In this document: positions 34,256-46,193 of the stretch, in pieces
How positions within the stretch are numbered: position 1 is the first letter of the stretch
Layout: each line of letters begins with the position of its first letter
Notes under the pieces: model-generated
Database searches by the model: none
What the model was told of the DNA's origin: nothing
Seen by the model: the letters and a program-made list of their open reading frames with translations, nothing else
Made by a program: the position numbers and the translations under genes
Origin: Clavulina sp. PMI_390
Lineage: Eukaryota > Basidiomycota > Agaricomycetes > Cantharellales > Hydnaceae
Length of the DNA: 55,254 nt
Reading direction: 5' to 3'
NCBI GenBank assembly: GCA_015039315.1
Contig: WIDE01000047.1
Span: forward strand, 2,981-58,234

Positions 34256-36327
34256 ATGGTCCATACTCGGATCAATGAGAAAGTTGACTCGCCCAATCCA
34301 TATGTCAACTTCATTTCTGCACTTCCCACATCTGGTGCAGTATCATCGCATGAAGACTCAATCAAGCTATTGAGAGCACTGGCGGCCCAAGTCAAGCCGG
34401 TAATGAAGGTGCGCCAATCACCTGAACTGAGCGCAAGCAATCCATTGACGATGAACTATCTCAATAGGCTCATGGTTTTGTGGTTAATAGCTTGGAAGAA
34501 GCAAGTGACTAGAAAATATAACCATAACCATCTTCTAGCCAACTAATCGAACGTTAATCGAACAGTACGAAGTACGTTGAAGTAACTCGGTGGCGAGTGG
34601 GATGTTCCTCGAGCTTGCGTCTAATAATAATTCTGCCGCACTATCTTAAGTGCAACAGGGTGTTTCTCGGTAATTTCATCATAATGTTTCAAGCAACTCA
34701 AATTCCTTCCACTCATTCAGTTGCATTCACATTGTCAGGAAGGAATTGGAACGCTGGCGAGACGATCGAACTGGTCTTGCGCCGTGAAGATGGCAGATTT
34801 TGGCCCGTAGCTCATTTGCTATCAGTTTTTTGCCATGAACTAGCGCACATCAAGGTATGACTTGTGGTTCCACTCCAGGTATTTCACTCTCTGAATGGAT
34901 ATATCTTTTTGGTACCCAGCATATGCACCATCTACCGTCTTTCCATAAGCTTCGAATTCAACTCCAAAATGAGGTCCTTGCGCTACAACAAAAAGGGTAC
35001 TTTGGTGATGGGATGTATAGCGCTGGCCACCGCTTGGCTGACTCAATGATCGTGCCACCTGAAGGGGTGACTCAGGAAGCTTTGCCAGATTATGTGGTCA
35101 GCTACACTCTCTCATCTCTATCTCATCCACCCAAGTGGCCCGCCTTGTCTTGCCTTTAACCCCACCTTCATTGTTGATTTCTGCACCGCTTGTGATTTAT
35201 CTAGTGCGGTGGTGCCCAGCCGAAATCCCGTTCGCAGGCCTTCTCCAACGGTAAAAGGCGCCGTCGTATCATCACTCGCCGCCCACGCACCGATCCCACT
35301 CCATCGTTGCACACTGGTGCTCAGACGAAAAAGAAACTAAAGGCGGGAGGTAGGGTTACCAGCAAGTTTGCGTTTGGCGGAGAGGATGCTCAGAGTAAAG
35401 GACATGCTGTTGGAGGTGAGGGTGCGGGAGGATTTAGGAAGAGCGCTAAAAGGTGTGTAATCGAGGAATTCCCCCAAGATAGAATATACCGAATCCTTTT
35501 TCTTGCAGTAAAACTGCGCGGGAACAACGCGCTGTAGCTGCAGAACGCCGCCTACACCAATTACAAACCCAAGTTCAAGCGCAAGGCGGGTCACCAATTT
35601 CGGCTTCCTCATCCCGACCTCCAGTGTCTTCTATGTCAGAAACAATTAACGGGCTGGCTGATGGATTTACCAATGAAGACGAGGAAGGTTCAGAGCCCGA
35701 GTCGGAGGATGACAATGGACTTCTAGAAGAAACGGACATGGAGCGGCGGCAACGAATCTTCCAGGACCAAAATGAAATTGGAGAAGATGGTGAACAGGAG
35801 TCACTATTCGACTTTGGTTTTACCAAGACCATGTCCACCAAAGCCACCTCGGTATCACATGGTTCGGCATCAACATCCTCATTACTCCCAGTTCCTTCAA
35901 CATCTGTCGCTAAATCAACTAGTTCTGGGTTAAAATCCTCTGTTCACCACGAGATAGCTTCCAGGAAACAGGAGGCACTGGGCTTGGATTCAATGAGGAT
36001 CCTCGGTGGCTCTGCGTCTCGCAATGCCAATGCTACTCGGCAGAGAGAGCCCGAACAAATGCTCAAAGTGCGGGCTATGGAAGACTTCTTAGACTCTGCG
36101 CCCAAGCTGGCAAAGGGAGTATCAGATTTGGCTTCGGGTGGTGATAGTTGCTCAACTACAAAAGTGGGAGGAGAGGAATGGATCTGCTCTACTTGTACAT
36201 TGTGAGTGTGTTCACCCTCAGTCCCTTTCCTGTGGATTTAAACCATATTTTACTTATCCGTCCATCTAGAATTAACCATGTGGATTATGCAATATGTTCT
36301 GTGTGTGGGACTCGACAATGCGATTAA
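34256..36327 (+). CDS. WSS1-type DNA-protein-crosslink metalloprotease (WLM domain)
   Basis: Cleaves proteins covalently trapped on DNA. Nine exons are proposed: 34256-34408, 34468-34500, 34566-34571, 34651-34669, 34739-34854, 34920-35096, 35205-35452, 35509-36201 and 36270-36327, giving 500 residues. The WLM metalloprotease domain has GRNWNAGETIELVLR, then the zinc motif HELAHIKHMHH (His103, Glu104, His107, His113) and SAGHRLADS. A basic DNA-binding-like stretch (KRRRRIITRRPR) follows. The tail is a RanBP2-type zinc finger, EEWICSTCTLINHVDY then CSVC, with Cys477, 480, 491 and 494. Exon 3 is only six bases (TACGAA, Tyr-Glu). It completes the conserved SLEEYE region and is preceded by a GC-AG intron with a GCAAGT donor. 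Confidence 0.92.
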
Positions 36328-36486
36328 TCACGCCCAATTGGCGTGCTGGGCCATTCTCCATCTGTATCATGGCCATAGATTCAACAACACCACAACAGGA
36401 GTATTGCAATCGCACCAAATATTAGAATTGATTTTCTGTTACACTTCCATACACAAAATACAGCCATTTGAGTAGCTTGTCTAAAG

Positions 36487-39400
36487 TCATACAGTGGCGG
36501 AACCTGCGGGTAGCTCAATCTGTGGCAGTCCACCTAGCTGTTCTGCCAGCTCTTTCAGGGGTTCCCACCAGCTCTCTCCAACCTTTGCCCTTCTGTTTTT
36601 CATATCTGCGTGTGCAACCACGTCCTGAACAGGTACAAACTTTACGCTTGTGCCCTCGATAGCGATCATTGCCGCACTCTCGCGGGGAGCACGTCGCGGC
36701 CTGGAACCCGAAACAGTGGCGGACATTGAGAGCAAGCGGTCGTGCTTACCCGTGGGGGTAGTGGCACCAGAGTATGGAGGAGATGAAGGGGGTGGTGATG
36801 CTGGACCTGTTGGATTGAGCGCGTGATCTTCTAGGAAAAACATGCATTTGGAAGCGAGGCGGACGGCGCGGGCACGGTCGAGCGGGGAAGGGATGCCGCC
36901 TTGAAGTGTATGGCCAAGTGATGCAGATCGCGAATCGAAGAGTGAATCGCCTTCTTCTTTGAAAATCTTCATAATGAGGTCTGTCGTGTACACAGATGAA
37001 GCCTTCTCATTCCTGCCGATTCCCGACATGCGACGAATGATAGATTTAGCAGAGGAGCGGGAGGAGAAAAAACCACTTGAAGCGATCACGGGCTTGAACA
37101 CGCACCGCAGCACCAACCGACCCTCGCTCTTTCCCTTGACATCCAGCCGATACCGAGTCTTCAAATTCTCTACGTCTCGCAGGAGATCTGCCAACTTTAT
37201 GCCCACCTCTGGTGTGTAAGTAAGGACGGCGCCAGTCTGGGCATCAGACACCACAGAATCAACAGTCATTATCCCAGGGAAGGGTAAAAAGTTAAGGCCA
37301 AAAGGAAACGGTCGAGGACTCTTACCGCTAGTGCGCCCATTGTTGCAATATATCCACAGCCACCACCTTGCGTTTCAACGACGAATACTCGATTCCGGCT
37401 AGCGCTCGCGCTCTGCTTGATCGCATCACAAGCGTCCATCAAACTGTTCAAACTCGTGTCGCTCCCCAATGAAAACTCAGTGACGGGTACGTTGTTGCTG
37501 ATTGTCGCAGGTAGATGAACCATTGGGATGTTGAGAGCAGGGTAGAGATCTCGGCCCTTTTCGAGAATCAATAGCGATGAAAACGCTTCGAAACCTCCGA
37601 TTAGCAGCATTCCATCGATTTTATGTTCCTGGAGCCTTGCGGCAACGGTACCCAGGTCGATATCGGGCAGCGAGCGATTCGTACCGAGCTCCGACCCACC
37701 GCGTGTCGTCCAGTTGTCAACTTCGAGCCAGGTGAGCGGTTTTAGGTGGTCTTGGAGTAGCCCAGAGAATCCATTGTAAATCGCAAGTGGAGTATGCCCG
37801 CGGTTGACGCAAAAGCGGACGGCAGTACGCGTCGCCGCATTCATCCCTCCAGCGGGGGCACCAACGCTGTTGTCCATGAAGCTTGTCTGTGAGAGGCGAT
37901 CGGCACAAAATAGACGTAGGTCAAACGCACTGCATAATCCCAATTGTCAATCCCTATCATGAATGTTCAACCAGTCGTCAAACAAAATCAATCGCAAGTG
38001 GCCTGACCAGCTCGTTGAGTAAATTGATATGTACCTTTTGTTGCCCCGTTGCCCCAGCACCCCCAGTGGAGCTCGATTTGGCGCGCTCTGCCAGTGTGCT
38101 GGTCAAGTAAAAACTCTGGAGCGTCTCTGCGAACTCAGGGTCACGCATTGCCATGGCTTTGTCGAATTCTTTAGAGGCAATTGCTTTCGCAACAGCTTGA
38201 GTCTTGACATTTACCACAGCATTACAAGTCGGCCACGAGACCAAATGGTGATAAAGATGAGTTAGAACAACTCAGCCATTGTCGAAGAAAGAATATACGG
38301 ACCCTCTCAACCGCTTCGACTAATGGCACGCGGGTGATCTTATTTTCCGATATCCCAATCATGTAGCTTGGGGTCTCAGGTGTGGCCGTTAATAGTGCGT
38401 CGACCGCTTCACGGCCCTGAAGCGTTGCCTATCGGGACATGAGGAGGGTTTCAGTTTATGAGTCAGATTATAACGAAAATCGGGAAGAGAAAAAGCGGGG
38501 GAGGGATCTGAATGTGATAAATACAAATCGTGAAACTCACCAAGATACGATCCCACGCACAGGGCTTCCCGCCTCGCTGCGTGTGGCCAAGAGTTGTTAC
38601 CCTTGTGTCCAGCCCCAATCGGTCGGAGAGGACATCCTTGACCTGCGCGGCCGAGATAGGCTGCAGAGCGGTATCGATAGCTCCCTCTGCAATGATCACA
38701 ATTGTCTTGCGCTTGCCAGCATCACGATGCTAATGATGCACACGGAGGAGAGGGGAATAACGCAAATTATGTTACTGGGAGAAAATGATACAGGAGACGG
38801 GATAACTTACGCTGGTGATAATTTTGCACATATCATCCTCCCATGAGCCTGCCTTGGCAGGTTGCTCGGGGATGAAGATGAAATCTGCGCCAGAACTTTA
38901 GAGTGAACAATGCCGAGGACCATTGAACCGACAGTTTGCATTGACCAACAAGAAGGGAAGGAAAAGAGTTCGATTCCATACCTGACGCCAGCCAACAATC
39001 CAAGCCACCCGCAGTGTCTACCCATAACTTCAACAACGAAAGCACGCGAGTGCGAGCTAGCTGTAGTGTTGATAGCATCGATACTCTCACAGATACGATG
39101 AAGAGCAGTAGGGGCGCCAATGGTCATATCAGTGAGAGCCATGTCATTGTCGATGGAGCCGACAAGACCGACGATACGTAGGTGAGCATTAGCTTTTGCT
39201 TGGGCGGTGGTGATGAGTTCTTTGAGTGTAATAAGCCAATATACTTCAGCATAAATATTGCTTCGGCCGAAGAAAGAAAGCAAATAATGACGCACGTTTC
39301 TCCAACAGCTGTTTGACCAGACTAGGCCATTCTGCACGGAGCTTATCAGCACCTGTGAGGGAGCCATCACCACCACAGACGACTAGAGCCTCGATCCCTT

Positions 39401-40107
39401 CTTTGATAAGATTGTGGGCAGCCGTGAGCCGACCTTCAGGTGTTCGGAAGGTTTTTGAACGTGCGGTTCCGATAACCGTGCCGCCCTAGATGAGCGGGAG
39501 TAGGCGGCCGAGGGATGAAGCGAGTGAAGGAATCAGGGTCATTGCGTCAGAATTTTGTTCATTTTATCAAAGTATTAGGAAGAAGAGGTGGATATATACT
39601 GACTTCACCAAGCCAGCCTCTGACATCATCCCAGCCAACCCTGATGATATATCGCCCTTTGAGGGTCCTGCCATGAGAATCTTGGACATGTGCATCCCCT
39701 TGTCCGGATATGAGGAGTTCTCCATCCCCAAAGCGGAGGTGTTTTACGAGCGGGATGTCGCGTAAGGATGGGTCAAGATCTTGGAGGGTAACTTCATCAG
39801 GAACGCTGGTGAAGGTTTGGTTTTGTGTTGATTGAGGGGGAGGAGGCGAAGCTGCGTCGGGGGAGGAGTTTCCGAGAACGAGACCTTCGTAGCCTTCACG
39901 CACGATCCAAGTGTCACATCCACTATTTAGGGAGAATCGGGGTTTGCAAGGGTATTCAGGATTTTATGAATGATTTTATGCATGGAGATGTACGATCGGA
40001 TAAATCCAGAATATAGCTCACCGCAAGATCCCAGCTTTGACAACAGAGCGCACAGCAGCATTCATCCCAGCGCTATCGCCTCCCGATGTAAGCACCGCGA
40101 TCTTCAT
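36487..40107 (-). CDS. ATP-dependent 6-phosphofructokinase
   Basis: Commits fructose 6-phosphate to glycolysis. Ten exons are proposed: 40107-40022, 39922-39604, 39485-39296, 39219-38982, 38895-38811, 38729-38541, 38428-38303, 38202-38035, 37886-37326 and 37236-36487, giving 903 residues, the size of fungal tandem-domain PFK. The N-terminal half starts [19 protein letters not shown] and carries the catalytic region [15 protein letters not shown] and substrate-binding MGRHCGWL and LGHTQRGG. The C-terminal regulatory half repeats the fold with [13 protein letters not shown] and [15 protein letters not shown] variable insertion of roughly 60 residues follows VREGYEGLV, as in other basidiomycete PFKs. 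It is divergent from the SEC14 gene, start to start 229 bp. Confidence 0.95.
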
Positions 40108-40336
40108 TTTTTGTAGGTTTGTCCGATATAGCCGAGCGCAGTCTATAGAGGGTAGACAGGAAAAAACTAATGGATTTGATGCCCTGCCAGCTGATCGTTG
40201 TGTTTTCAACTTGAGAGTTCTCGATTTGCGCTGGTGTTTGTTGTGGGATGTTGGGCACCCCAGCGCGTTTGGCAAACCCGGAGTGGCACACTCACGCACT
40301 TTCTCGTTTCCATTCTCCATCCCCCAAACCAAAAAT

Positions 40337-41891
40337 ATGTCTGACGGTGTTACGAAGAACACGATTGAGCCATGCTCACTCCCCATCCCCACACAACCTA
40401 GTCCGCTGCCAGAAAACGTGCAGACATTCTACGACACAATTCTGGCCCATTTCACCCAGGAGAAATACCTCTTGCCCAGTGAAGAGGCAGGCGGGGAAGC
40501 CACCGAACTGACGGCGGATGAGAAGCGGTGGCTGGTGTGTGGCGTCTCCAGGCGTCCATGTGGCTGGTCGTACTAATTCCGTTCACCCGCGCCCAGACAC
40601 GAGAACAACTGCTGCGATACCTCCGTGCCACCAAAAACGATGCTCCTGAGGCTATCGCACGTCTTGAGGCGACCCTGCGCTGGCGCCGTTCCTACGGCCT
40701 CAACTCTTTCATCACCCCTGACTATGTCGAACCTGAGGTATTCATTCTTTTGTGAACATCGGGCCATCTACGCCGCAGAATGATTCAGTCGCTGATTTGC
40801 CCAATCGTCCCATCTCTCTCCTTCACTCTCCCAGGGCCTGACGGGCAAAGTCGTTCTATTTGGATATGACAACAGCTGTCGACCATCCGTCTATCTTTTG
40901 CCCAGTCGCCAGAATACTGATGTCCCCGAGAAACAACTTCAATATACCATCTGGAACATCGAACGCGCGATCGACCTCATGGACCAAGGCGTCGAAAAGT
41001 GAGTACCATCCCCGCAAAAAAACATCCATGCGCCCATCCTCAACCCTACTGATTGGTTCGATAGCCTTGTTCTCTTGATTGACTTTTCGGACAAAGCCAA
41101 GCAACCAAGTCTGTCCACTGCCCGAACAGTCAGTCACCCCCTCTTGTTGCTTGTGATACCCAGCATCTGACTCATTCTCGCAAATCATCCCACTTTCCAA
41201 ATTCATTTCAAAAGATGCTCGGCTTCCTTCGTACGCCATCCCATCCCCTACTCATTGACCCAAGCTAATTCTAGATTCCTCTTTCAATCTTATAGAGAAC
41301 CACTACCCAGAGCGCCTCGGCCGTGCATGCGTTATCAATATACCTATGGTCGTCTCTTTCTTCCTCAAGATCGTCATGCCTTTTGTTGATCCCAGTTGCG
41401 ATCTTTCCATCTAATTGCTCCTTTCCATCCAGGTTCATATCATGGATTCTGGTTTGCTGACTTTCTCCCGAAACTCTTTCTATTCAGATACCCGTGAAAA
41501 GGTTTTCCTCAACCAAGATGTTATTAAAACCGGTCTTTATACCCCAGCCGAGATAACTACCAAGTGGGGCGGTACTGTCACTTTCCCTTATGAGCACGCG
41601 CCGTACTGGTCAGAGCTGGTCCGGGTGACTAGTTTAAGGAGAGAAGAGGAGAAACGGGCGTGGGAAGCCCTTGGCGGATCCATCGGCATCAGCGAGTGGG
41701 AGATGAAGAAGGGATTAAGGAACCTCGACTATACAGCTAAAGCGACAGATACTACGACAAAAGTGGAAGAAGGGACTAGCAATGGTACTACCGTTGAAGC
41801 GACAACGACAGAAGCTGTCGTAACCTCTCCACCAACACCAAATGTAGATGCTCCTGATTCCAAGCCTGCAACTGAATCTGAGCAGGCGTGA
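40337..41891 (+). CDS. SEC14-like phosphatidylinositol transfer protein (CRAL-TRIO)
   Basis: Seven exons are proposed: 40337-40534, 40597-40737, 40835-40998, 41065-41128, 41215-41230, 41296-41394 and 41488-41891, giving 361 residues. The CRAL-TRIO N-domain holds LLRYLRATKND and ATLRWRRSYG. The lipid-binding domain holds LFGYDNSCRPSVYLLPSRQ, LVLLIDFSDK, FLQNHYPERLGRACVIN, PFVDPNTREKV and the gate region. Exon 5 is only 16 nt. The tail of about 45 residues is Thr/Ala-rich and disordered. The family exchanges phosphatidylinositol and phosphatidylcholine (or other lipids) between membranes. The specific ligand is not evident. No membrane segment. Confidence 0.92.
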
Positions 41892-42514
41892 AGGCGCGTT
41901 CACGATTTGACTATTGTATGTACCCTACATACGTTCGAATATTTGTTTTAGATATAGACAACATCATTACACTAATCAGTTGCTTCGGGAACCACCTAAC
42001 GAGGCTACAGCAAAGCATGCGCGTGAAGGACATCTTCTATCTGACTGTCTAGGACCAATTGAGGCGATGATTCAGAACCATCAAGCTTCTTTCTTGTCCG
42101 CTTATAAAGTACTAGTGCATCAAAGGCGTGTCGACGGGACGTCGTCTGGCGCGACGAGCGTTACGGATTGATCCATTTCTTTCTGCATTTTACAAAAGCG
42201 TCTTCAGACAGCGGCACGGAGCATGACACGCTTTCCTACTGGGTTTTGATGCGACCTAGCTCGGAAACCCTGTTCTTCCTTCTTTGCTCTCAGAGTGCGA
42301 ATCTGCACCACGTCGCGAGCTTCATTCCGATGTACTTTCTTTGAGCTCTCCTTCCACGGTCCTGGTCCAACACGGAATATTGAGGCTATAATGCCTGTCG
42401 GCGTCAATCTCGTCCGGTGCCTGCACAGTACTACGAAACAATTGGTGCATTTGGGTTCACGGGAACATCAAACATTTACATCGATTGTATGACAGCGGCT
42501 ACAAAAGTATTCAG
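41892..42514. other. Gene-poor stretch between convergent genes
   Basis: Contains 3' ends of the SEC14 gene and of the epimerase-glycosyltransferase gene. A minus-strand frame at 42204-42407 is Arg/Lys-rich (for example RAKKEEQGFRARS) but has no ATG, so it is not called. Confidence 0.4.
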
Positions 42515-45500
42515 TCAGAACGCAAACCAGAAATAAGACATAGCCAAGATGAGTCCAAAGCGCTGAATCGAATTCTTGCGCTCATTCATCCTCGGCCCAG
42601 TGCCCGCAAGATTAGTGAACCAGTCAAACCTTTGCATGAGCAGGATCCATTCTCCTCGCTCCACCATTCCGACAGTCCGGCCAAGCTCGGACAGCATACG
42701 GATTATGGTGCTTTCCATAATGGCAAGAATCCAGTGGACACCTTGAGTGCTCGTTCGGAAACAGATTTGACCAGCATCTCTATAAAGGTGACGATAGAGG
42801 TCGTGAATCAGGTTAGCCACGATAACGATGACTGCTAGTTTCATCGCCTCCAGGGGGAGAAGGGGTAGCCACAGGAAGGCCTGAGCACGGGGTACAATAA
42901 AGCCCTTGATGAGCCTGGTGATCGTCTCAATGATGGCGAATATGGTAATTAGCAATGCAAGCTCTCCGGAGTTCGGAGCGTAGTCCCAGTAGCACAGATT
43001 GGGGTATTTTTTCACCAACGCACCATCTCCATGAGCCCACTTAACGAACCTCCAATAAGAGCGGTGTCCGTTGAGCCACCAAGGATGAGTGACCACAGCT
43101 TCACGAGCGGGAAGAAGCCCTTCTCCTCCATGTTTAAGCGAATATTCCCGACGCTTGATGCAATAATCGATGTCTTCGCCTCCGCCCGTTTTGGGGAAAT
43201 CCAAATCAAATGAAATCCCATCATTCACGCGCCTCGAAGCAAGATTCGCCGTCACTCCCCACGGGATAGAGCCGTCCCACTTGGTCGCGATGTCCCAGAA
43301 GTACGTAACGCCCGAGAGGTGCAAGGCCGCAGTAAAAATGGTATCTGCGGGTGGAAAGTTGCTTGTGCCTACGAAGCCGGCCGCATTATGATGCTTACGG
43401 ATCACTTCTTCCAGTCTGATGAGGATATCGGGAGAGGGTTGGACATCATCATCCAGAAACAGCACCCACTCGGCCGCAGACTCCCTCAAGCCACGGTTTC
43501 GTGACGTGCTAGCGCCACTGTTTTGGCTGTTGATACGAATTCGAATATCGGGGCGATGAGAATACTCGGATAGAAGAGCCGCGGTTTGGCGTGCACAGGG
43601 GTCATCGATGATAATGATGAAATGTGTAGTTGCCGTAGAAGAGCACTGGAGCTTGAGCATTGGACGTATAAGTCGGAGATCGACACGATATGAGGGAATG
43701 ATGACATCGATGGTAAGGAGGCGACAATCTGAGAAGCCCTCCGTGCGAAGCCACGCCTCAACCGCATTGGTTGCGTTATCCAGGGTATCAAATGTCCAAT
43801 TTGTGGCAGATTGTTTTATATAACGAGCATCTCCTTCGCCCCCAATGGAGTTTGTGAGACGTAGGGAGAGCATCAGGGACGTTCCGAAGCGGCGGTATAG
43901 TTGGAAGAGGAAAGGGTCACCATCTTGATTGATAAAGATGGGCGGAATAACTTCTCCTTGGAATATGTCCATGTGGGTACGATGGAGGACCGGGAATGTG
44001 GGCATTCCTGGAAATGAACAATCGGTGAATGCCACACACCCAATACCGTGAGGGAGATGGCGTTCATCAGCGAGGTTTAAAAACGCTTGATGGATGTTGC
44101 GCATCCACCCCTCATCAAGCAGCTGCACATCATCGCCCATCAAGACGTAGTAATCACAGTCATCCTTCCACGCCGCACGAGCGCAATCTCTCCAAAGAGC
44201 GCACACGTGTCCGCGGGGCTGCTTCAAGACGAGGGTCATGATTGACGAAAGGGGAATGCCAGCCTGAAGCAACAGCTCTGTCACCTTATCAAAGTCACAT
44301 TGGGGGCTTTTCGAAAGAAGGAACTCATCGTCATGATCAATGGCGATGTAAATTCGGGACTCAAAGCGCACGCCTCCCAACGATTTGGTGTCACGCCAGG
44401 TCGTGCTGAGTAGCGAGCGGACGAAGAGGGTCAGAGCCTCAAGGCAATCACCAGGGCGCTTGCTTCCCCGAGAAGTTACGGGCAGAAGGAGCGCAAACGT
44501 TATGACCTCACTAGAGAGGTGGGTAACACGACTGACGCGCAAATCGGACGCAGTCACAGCCCCCCGAGCCACCAAAGACTCAATTTCGCCGCGTATCCAC
44601 TCCCCTGTACGATTCATTCCCTCTCCAAGCGAGACCAATGGCTCCCAGTGTAGCTGATGTTTCATAAGATCGTTGTTCGCGTTTCGTGAAGCGACCCCAG
44701 TCTCTCTTTTCGCATTATGGATGAGAGTAACGTGCTCAGCATCAAGGCCGGCACTTTGGAGAGCAATGAGAGCCAATTCATCCACGGTGACCGAGTGATC
44801 AGAGCCTATATTGATGGGCTTGTCAACATCGGAACGAACGAGGCGGATAATCGCGTCAATTGCATCGTCTATGAATAGGAAACTGCGACGTTGCATACCA
44901 CTCCCCCAGACTTCCATTGACATCTCGGAAGGACGAGGGTTACTCAAAGCAAGAGCATGGGCCTTACGCAAAAGAGCTGCTGGAGCCTTTTCGCGTCCGT
45001 CCATGAAGGATCCACGAGGGCCATAGACATTATGAAAGCGCGCAATACGAACAGTGATATGATGGGAGTTCTGGTCGCAATACACAGATACCAGGTTTTC
45101 CGAAGAATACTTCTCCAAGCCATAGAGACCTTGTGGTGAGACAGGGTGGTGGATGACATCGCTCTCGCGAAGGGAGACATCCTGATCGTCAAGACCTTGG
45201 AGAGCCTCAGGATAGACGCACGCTGAAGAAGCATAGAAGAACATTTTGACGGAGGATGAGTTTAACGTGCAAGCTGAGAGGATATTCATGGTCATCTCGT
45301 GATTTTCCCGGTAGATTTGACTACCGTTTTCGGAGTGTATAGTCCCCATGCCACCCATCTGAGCGGCAAGGTGGAAGACAGCATGGACTCCATGAATGGC
45401 ACGGACGCAATCCTGCGGATTGCAGAGATTACCGACCATAACTTCATCGGCAATATCACCGGAAAACTTGCTAGTGGGCGCAATGTCAAGAATGCGAACA

Positions 45501-45741
45501 AAATACCCCTCTGTCAATAAGCGATTGGCAAGATGCGAGCCCTAATCAAAAGAAACTATGAGTCTCACTCGTTTTTAATGATAGGAGAACTTGCTATGAA
45601 TCCATTTCCTCCCGTAATAAGAATCTTATAGTCCTTAGTGGCAGGCACTGGTAGGGTCAGCAGCCTAGATGGTCATCTTAGTTAAGAGATATTTCTGAGC
45701 TGCTGTCAAAGGACTTACGGAGGACTAGCTTGATCACCCAT
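42515..45741 (-). CDS. Tri-domain sugar enzyme: SDR epimerase, GT-A-like domain, membrane GT2
   Basis: Three exons, 45741-45719, 45664-45595 and 45541-42515, give 1039 residues. The second intron is GC-AG with donor GCAAGT. The first two introns fall within the first 93 coding bases, and the remaining 3027 bases are uninterrupted. Residues about 20-365 form an extended short-chain dehydrogenase. They hold the NAD motif TGGNGFIGSHL (25-35), a Ser-rich SSACVYP, the catalytic YGLEK (Tyr171, Lys175), NVYGPRG and RRSFLFIDDAI, closest in feel to GDP-mannose 3,5-epimerase or dTDP-sugar epimerase/dehydratase types. Residues about 378-600 look like a GT-A fold with YYVLMGDDV (acidic pair near 501). 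Residues about 642-900 are a GT2 with VIIPSYRVD, NSGASTSRNRGL and FLDDDV (DxD). Two or three hydrophobic segments follow. It probably makes and transfers an unusual sugar. Confidence 0.88.
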
Positions 45742-46193
45742 CCTTTCTTGGGCTCTCCTTATCGCGAGAAAGGGGGGAGGGGAGGGAAGGAGTAATGAAG
45801 CAAGGGGTGTGACAACAAAGGTGGCTTAAAAATATGAATACGGTGGTGATCTAGCGCGGAAGAGGACGGAGATTAGCGCGCGTGTTGTCGTCATCAAACA
45901 GTTTATTCACAGAAGGTGTTGAGGTTTGGGTGACTGGCTAAACCGCATCAGTTGTGTCCGCAGTCCATAGATGAAAATTGAGCACGGGCGCCTGTGAATA
46001 AATCGAGCTCCACACTAGCGACCAAAGCCTTGAAATATTTTGAATGGTAGCGAATCCTACGTCAGTGAAGAACTGGAAACTTGATATGAGAAAGTAATTA
46101 GCTCTGATGACCGCGCGGCAACTTGTTGAGCTAATACTCACCACGAGCATAGGTCTTCCTTACTCCAGCCTCAGGATTCACACTTGACACAGC
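45742..46193. promoter_or_regulatory. Divergent promoter between the two sugar-enzyme genes
   Basis: 452 bp between the ATG of the epimerase-glycosyltransferase gene (-) and the ATG of the methyltransferase-GT8 gene (+). It includes a purine run (GAGAAAGGGGGGAGGGGAGG at about 45774-45793) close to the minus-strand start. No other gene fits, so shared regulation is likely. Confidence 0.5.

Noticed and set aside
42204..42407. Basic 67-codon minus-strand frame that looked like a short mitoribosomal protein
   Set aside because: No ATG in frame, no clear upstream exon, and the pattern did not match bL34 or another family I could name.
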